Both the position numbers and the translations under genes were made by a program. Below, one piece after another: positions 4,949 to 7,477 of a stretch of DNA of 7,477 nucleotides (the first letter of the stretch is position 1; each line of letters starts with the position of its first letter). The notes beneath the pieces were generated by a model. The model saw only the letters and a list, made by a program, of their open reading frames with translations, had not been told where the DNA came from and ran no database searches. The stretch comes from Campylobacteraceae bacterium. Its GTDB lineage: Bacteria; Campylobacterota; Campylobacteria; Campylobacterales; JALSKU01. The DNA lies in assembly GCA_015488975.1 (NCBI GenBank), contig WFMT01000220.1, positions 1-7,477 on the forward strand. Direction: 5' to 3'.

Positions 4949-7165
4949 TTACTTACTATCCTTTAATCCAAGTTCAACTTTATGTCCTTTTTGTGATAAT
5001 ACCACAACATCAATACTATCGCCTTCACTTAAAATATCTTGCATCTTTGCATTTCTGTCTTTAGCAACTTTTGATATATGCAATAATCCGTCAACTCCGT
5101 CTTTGAGTTCGACAAAAGCACCAAATTCAACTATCTTTTTAACTTTTCCATGAAACTCTTCACCTTTTTTAAATTCAACTGTTTTTCTTGGTCCTCTGTG
5201 AGTGTCTCTTGCACTACTTCTGCTTGTTATATCCTTTATATGATCACAAGCTGCTTTTACTTTAGCTTTATCAACTCCTCCAACTTTAACTTGACCTTTT
5301 TCCCTGTCTAAATCAATAGAAACATTAAATTTTTCAATAATTTCCCTTATTGTTGCTCCAGCCTTACCAATAATATCAACAATTTTAGAAGGATGTACGC
5401 CAAATATCTCAGAACCTGGTAACAAATCTTCATTGACTACTATCTTTTTATTTGCCTCTTCCATTATATTTAGAATATGCTCTTTCCCCTCTTTTGCTTG
5501 CTCTAATGCCTCTTTTAAAATATTAGAATCAATTCCTCCTAATTTTATATCCATTTGCAAGGCAGTTATTCCATCTTTTGTTCCGGCAACTTTAAAATCC
5601 ATATCACCGTCATGATCTTCAAGACCCATAATATCAGAAAGAATTGCATATTTATCATCTTCAAACACCAATCCCATTGCAATACCTGCAACCAATTTGC
5701 TTGTTGGTACCCCAGCAGCCCTCAAAGCCAAAGAACCACCACAAATAGTTGCCATTGAAGATGAGCCATTTGACTCTAATATTTCAGAAACTACCCTTAA
5801 AACTTGAGGATATGTCATATCATTTAATGGAGCCAGTGCTCTTTTCGCCAAATTACCATGCCCTAACTCTCTTCTTCCTGGTGCTCTCATAGGTGCTGCT
5901 TCTCCTACTGAAAACCCCGGAAAATTATAATTAACCATAAATTTTTCATAATTTGGTCCATCAGTAGTAAGCAGGTCGAACATTTGGGCATCTTGATCAC
6001 TTCCTATCGTAACGCTAACCAAGGCTTGTGTTTGACCTCTTGTAAAAAGACAACTTCCATGTACTCTAGGGAGTATATTTGTATCAATACTAATCGGTCT
6101 TACTTCGGTTAGCTCTCTTCCATCAGCCCTTTTTCGTTCATTAACAATCATTTTTCTCACAACATCTCTTTTAAAAGCTGACAATACTTTTGATACTACT
6201 TCTTTTTCCCAAGACTCTTTTATCGCCGTATCATCACTTAAAATCTTTTTAACAATTTTTTCAAGCTCACCTGCTCTTTCACTTTTTGCCATTTTATTCA
6301 ATGCATCATAGACATCATTTTTGTAAAATTCAGATATATAAGTGTAAATATCCAAATTAATTTTTTCTTCTTTTAGCTCTATTGGAGCATCTTCTTTTTT
6401 AAATTCAACAAAAGCTCTCTCGTATGCCTTGCTTGCTTCTTCAATTGCTTTAGAAGCCACATCAATAACTTTCATTGTTTCATCATTGCTTAATTCATTT
6501 GAAAGTTGTGTAGTAACAATCTCTTCACTCAGTGTAGGATCCACCATCGGATCAATAGCTGCAATAGGTGCAATATCTGTTTTCATTGTTGGAATTGCTC
6601 TCATTTCTATCATCAAAAGTTCATCCTTAGAGCCACTTACAAATAAGTCTAAAGAACTGTCTTTCATCTGGGTATTATTTGGATTTACAATGATTTGCTC
6701 TCCTATTTTACCAACTCTCACCCCGTAAACAACTTTGTTTACCGGTATATCACTAAGGTACAATGCTGCAGATGCCGCATTTAGTGCCATAGCCTGAAGA
6801 TCAGTTTCTCCGTCTGAACTAACCACTAAGATAGTTATTTGAGTTGGATAAGCATATCCTTTTGGGAAAAGAGGTCTTAAACTTCTATCGACAACTCTTG
6901 AAGTCAGTGTTTCAAAATCTCCCGGTCTTGTTTCTCGTTTTATATAACCTCCTGGGATTTTACCTACTGCATATGATTTTTCTACATACTGAACTGTAAG
7001 AGGAGTAAAATCACCATCAACCGGATTTTCATCTCTTGCAACAGCTGCTATCATAACAGTATCACCTACTTTCATCATAACAGATCCGCTTGCTTGTTTT
7101 GCAACATAGCCTATTTCAAATTCTTCTTTTTTATTGTTTGCTTCTACTTCAACTTGACATCTCAT
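4949..7165 (-). CDS. pnp: Polyribonucleotide nucleotidyltransferase (PNPase)
   Basis: This is a 3'-5' phosphorolytic exoribonuclease that releases nucleoside diphosphates; it is a trimer acting in mRNA decay and RNA quality control. The 738 residues carry the full domain order. First RNase PH domain is about 10-145 (GKIPGGYIKRETRPGDFETL at 68-87). A helical linker covers about 240-335. The second, catalytic RNase PH domain is about 345-565, with RRELGHG (431-437), phosphate-binding SNGSSSM (465-471), and D517, D523 and K525 in DHDGDMDFKVAG, matching E. coli D486, D492 and K494. A KH domain (about 585-645) has its GxxG loop as GKAG (600-603), and an S1 domain (about 665-735) includes FGAFVELKDGVDGLLHIS. 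Nothing is missing. AAGGAG at 7171-7176 is 5 bases before the ATG. A weak -10-like TATAGA lies at 7184-7189. atpE follows downstream. Confidence 0.98.
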   Translation of the reverse strand: MRCQVEVEANNKKEEFEIGYVAKQASGSVMMKVGDTVMIAAVARDENPVDGDFTPLTVQYVEKSYAVGKIPGGYIKRETRPGDFETLTSRVVDRSLRPLFPKGYAYPTQITILVVSSDGETDLQAMALNAASAALYLSDIPVNKVVYGVRVGKIGEQIIVNPNNTQMKDSSLDLFVSGSKDELLMIEMRAIPTMKTDIAPIAAIDPMVDPTLSEEIVTTQLSNELSNDETMKVIDVASKAIEEASKAYERAFVEFKKEDAPIELKEEKINLDIYTYISEFYKNDVYDALNKMAKSERAGELEKIVKKILSDDTAIKESWEKEVVSKVLSAFKRDVVRKMIVNERKRADGRELTEVRPISIDTNILPRVHGSCLFTRGQTQALVSVTIGSDQDAQMFDLLTTDGPNYEKFMVNYNFPGFSVGEAAPMRAPGRRELGHGNLAKRALAPLNDMTYPQVLRVVSEILESNGSSSMATICGGSLALRAAGVPTSKLVAGIAMGLVFEDDKYAILSDIMGLEDHDGDMDFKVAGTKDGITALQMDIKLGGIDSNILKEALEQAKEGKEHILNIMEEANKKIVVNEDLLPGSEIFGVHPSKIVDIIGKAGATIREIIEKFNVSIDLDREKGQVKVGGVDKAKVKAACDHIKDITSRSSARDTHRGPRKTVEFKKGEEFHGKVKKIVEFGAFVELKDGVDGLLHISKVAKDRNAKMQDILSEGDSIDVVVLSQKGHKVELGLKDSK

Positions 7166-7216
7166 TTACTCTCCTTTTAAATTTCTATAGTTTTTTACAA
7201 AACAACCTATTATTGT

Positions 7217-7333
7217 CTGACCTTACGCACCATAATGAGCAAAGCTCGTTATAGCGGCAGGAACTCAAAATCCCTACAATTCCCTAAAGCTTACGAAAAG
7301 TAGAGCTTTTCGAGAAAAAGTGTATAAGGTCAG
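7217..7333. mobile_element. MITE-like palindromic element upstream of pnp
   Basis: CTGACCTTACGCAC (7217-7230) and GTGTATAAGGTCAG (7320-7333) form terminal inverted repeats matching at 12 of 14 bases, the outer nine perfect. The 117-bp element contains two hairpins: ATAATGAGC-AAA-GCTCGTTAT (7232-7252, one mismatch) and CGAAAAG-TAGAG-CTTTTCG (7294-7312). The flanks TTATTGT (7210-7216) and TTATTAT (7334-7340) agree at six of seven bases, a possible target duplication, though both are low-complexity A/T. No coding sequence is inside. It separates pnp from the gene upstream. Alternatives are a REP-type repeat or a structured leader/terminator. Copy number elsewhere in the genome is unknown. Confidence 0.55.
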
Positions 7334-7358
7334 TTATTATATCTAATTATCAACACAC

Positions 7359-7477
7359 TTAAAATCTAAATCTTTCTGCGTGATAACTCTCCGGGCATTG
7401 TTTATTTATCTCTTCTTCATCAAAAGAAAATCTAAAGTTATCAATATAATCTTTTATTAACTTATAAGATCTGTTAA
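7359..7477 (-). CDS. C-terminal end of an unidentified protein, cut by window edge
   Basis: One minus-strand frame is open from the right edge for 38 codons to TAA at 7359-7361; the other two minus frames hit stops within a few codons of the edge. The tail contains NRSYKLIKDYIDNFRF and ends KQCPESYHAERFRF, with a mixed charged and aromatic make-up that looks like a real protein C-terminus. I do not recognise the family. It would be the gene upstream of pnp, in the same orientation, 193 bases away with the repeat element in between. A chance open frame cannot be excluded from so short a piece. Confidence 0.55.
   Translation of the reverse strand, partial: NRSYKLIKDYIDNFRFSFDEEEINKQCPESYHAERFRF

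Noticed and set aside
6429..6728. Plus-strand open frame of 99 codons inside pnp
   Set aside because: It is antisense to an intact, fully recognisable PNPase; the hydrophobic look comes from the complement of acidic codons.
1..7477. CRISPR array, integrase, toxin-antitoxin or defence genes
   Set aside because: No regularly spaced repeats and no such protein families were seen on either strand.

Overview
The window reads as a chromosomal segment of an A+T-rich member of the Campylobacterota (Epsilonproteobacteria), probably an environmental Sulfurimonas/Sulfurovum-like lineage. The reasons are the composition, an atpE gene standing alone next to pnp (an arrangement I recall from Helicobacter pylori), a subunit c with a signal-like N-terminal extension, and a CmeA-like efflux adaptor. 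This is judged by reading and recall; no database search was run. Every supported gene is on the minus strand, so the transcriptional order runs from high to low coordinates.

From right to left: the last 38 codons of an unidentified gene (7359-7477); a spacer holding a 117-bp element with terminal inverted repeats and internal hairpins (7217-7333), which looks like a MITE or REP-type repeat; pnp (polynucleotide phosphorylase); a 138-bp spacer with a G+C-richer hairpin cluster and an A/U stem-loop just above the next ribosome binding site; atpE (F0 subunit c, proton type by its residues); a strong hairpin; tRNA-Leu(GAG) with encoded CCA; a PhnA/YjdM-type zinc-ribbon protein; and then a drug-efflux operon.

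The efflux operon is marR - tolC-like outer membrane factor - membrane fusion protein - RND pump, the pump being cut by the left window edge. The last three genes are tightly coupled: a 4-base ATGA overlap between the outer membrane factor and the adaptor, and stop and start codons directly abutting between adaptor and pump. They should form one tripartite envelope-spanning pump. A near-perfect 20-bp palindrome over the presumed marR -10 region, just upstream of its ribosome binding site, is a good candidate for the MarR autoregulatory operator. The marR-tolC spacer contains an unusually dense set of inverted repeats, some mutually exclusive, which could tune readthrough from the regulator into the pump genes or could be the trace of an inserted repeat.

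No protein system of unknown type was found. The genes belong to known families; the points worth a second look are in the non-coding DNA.
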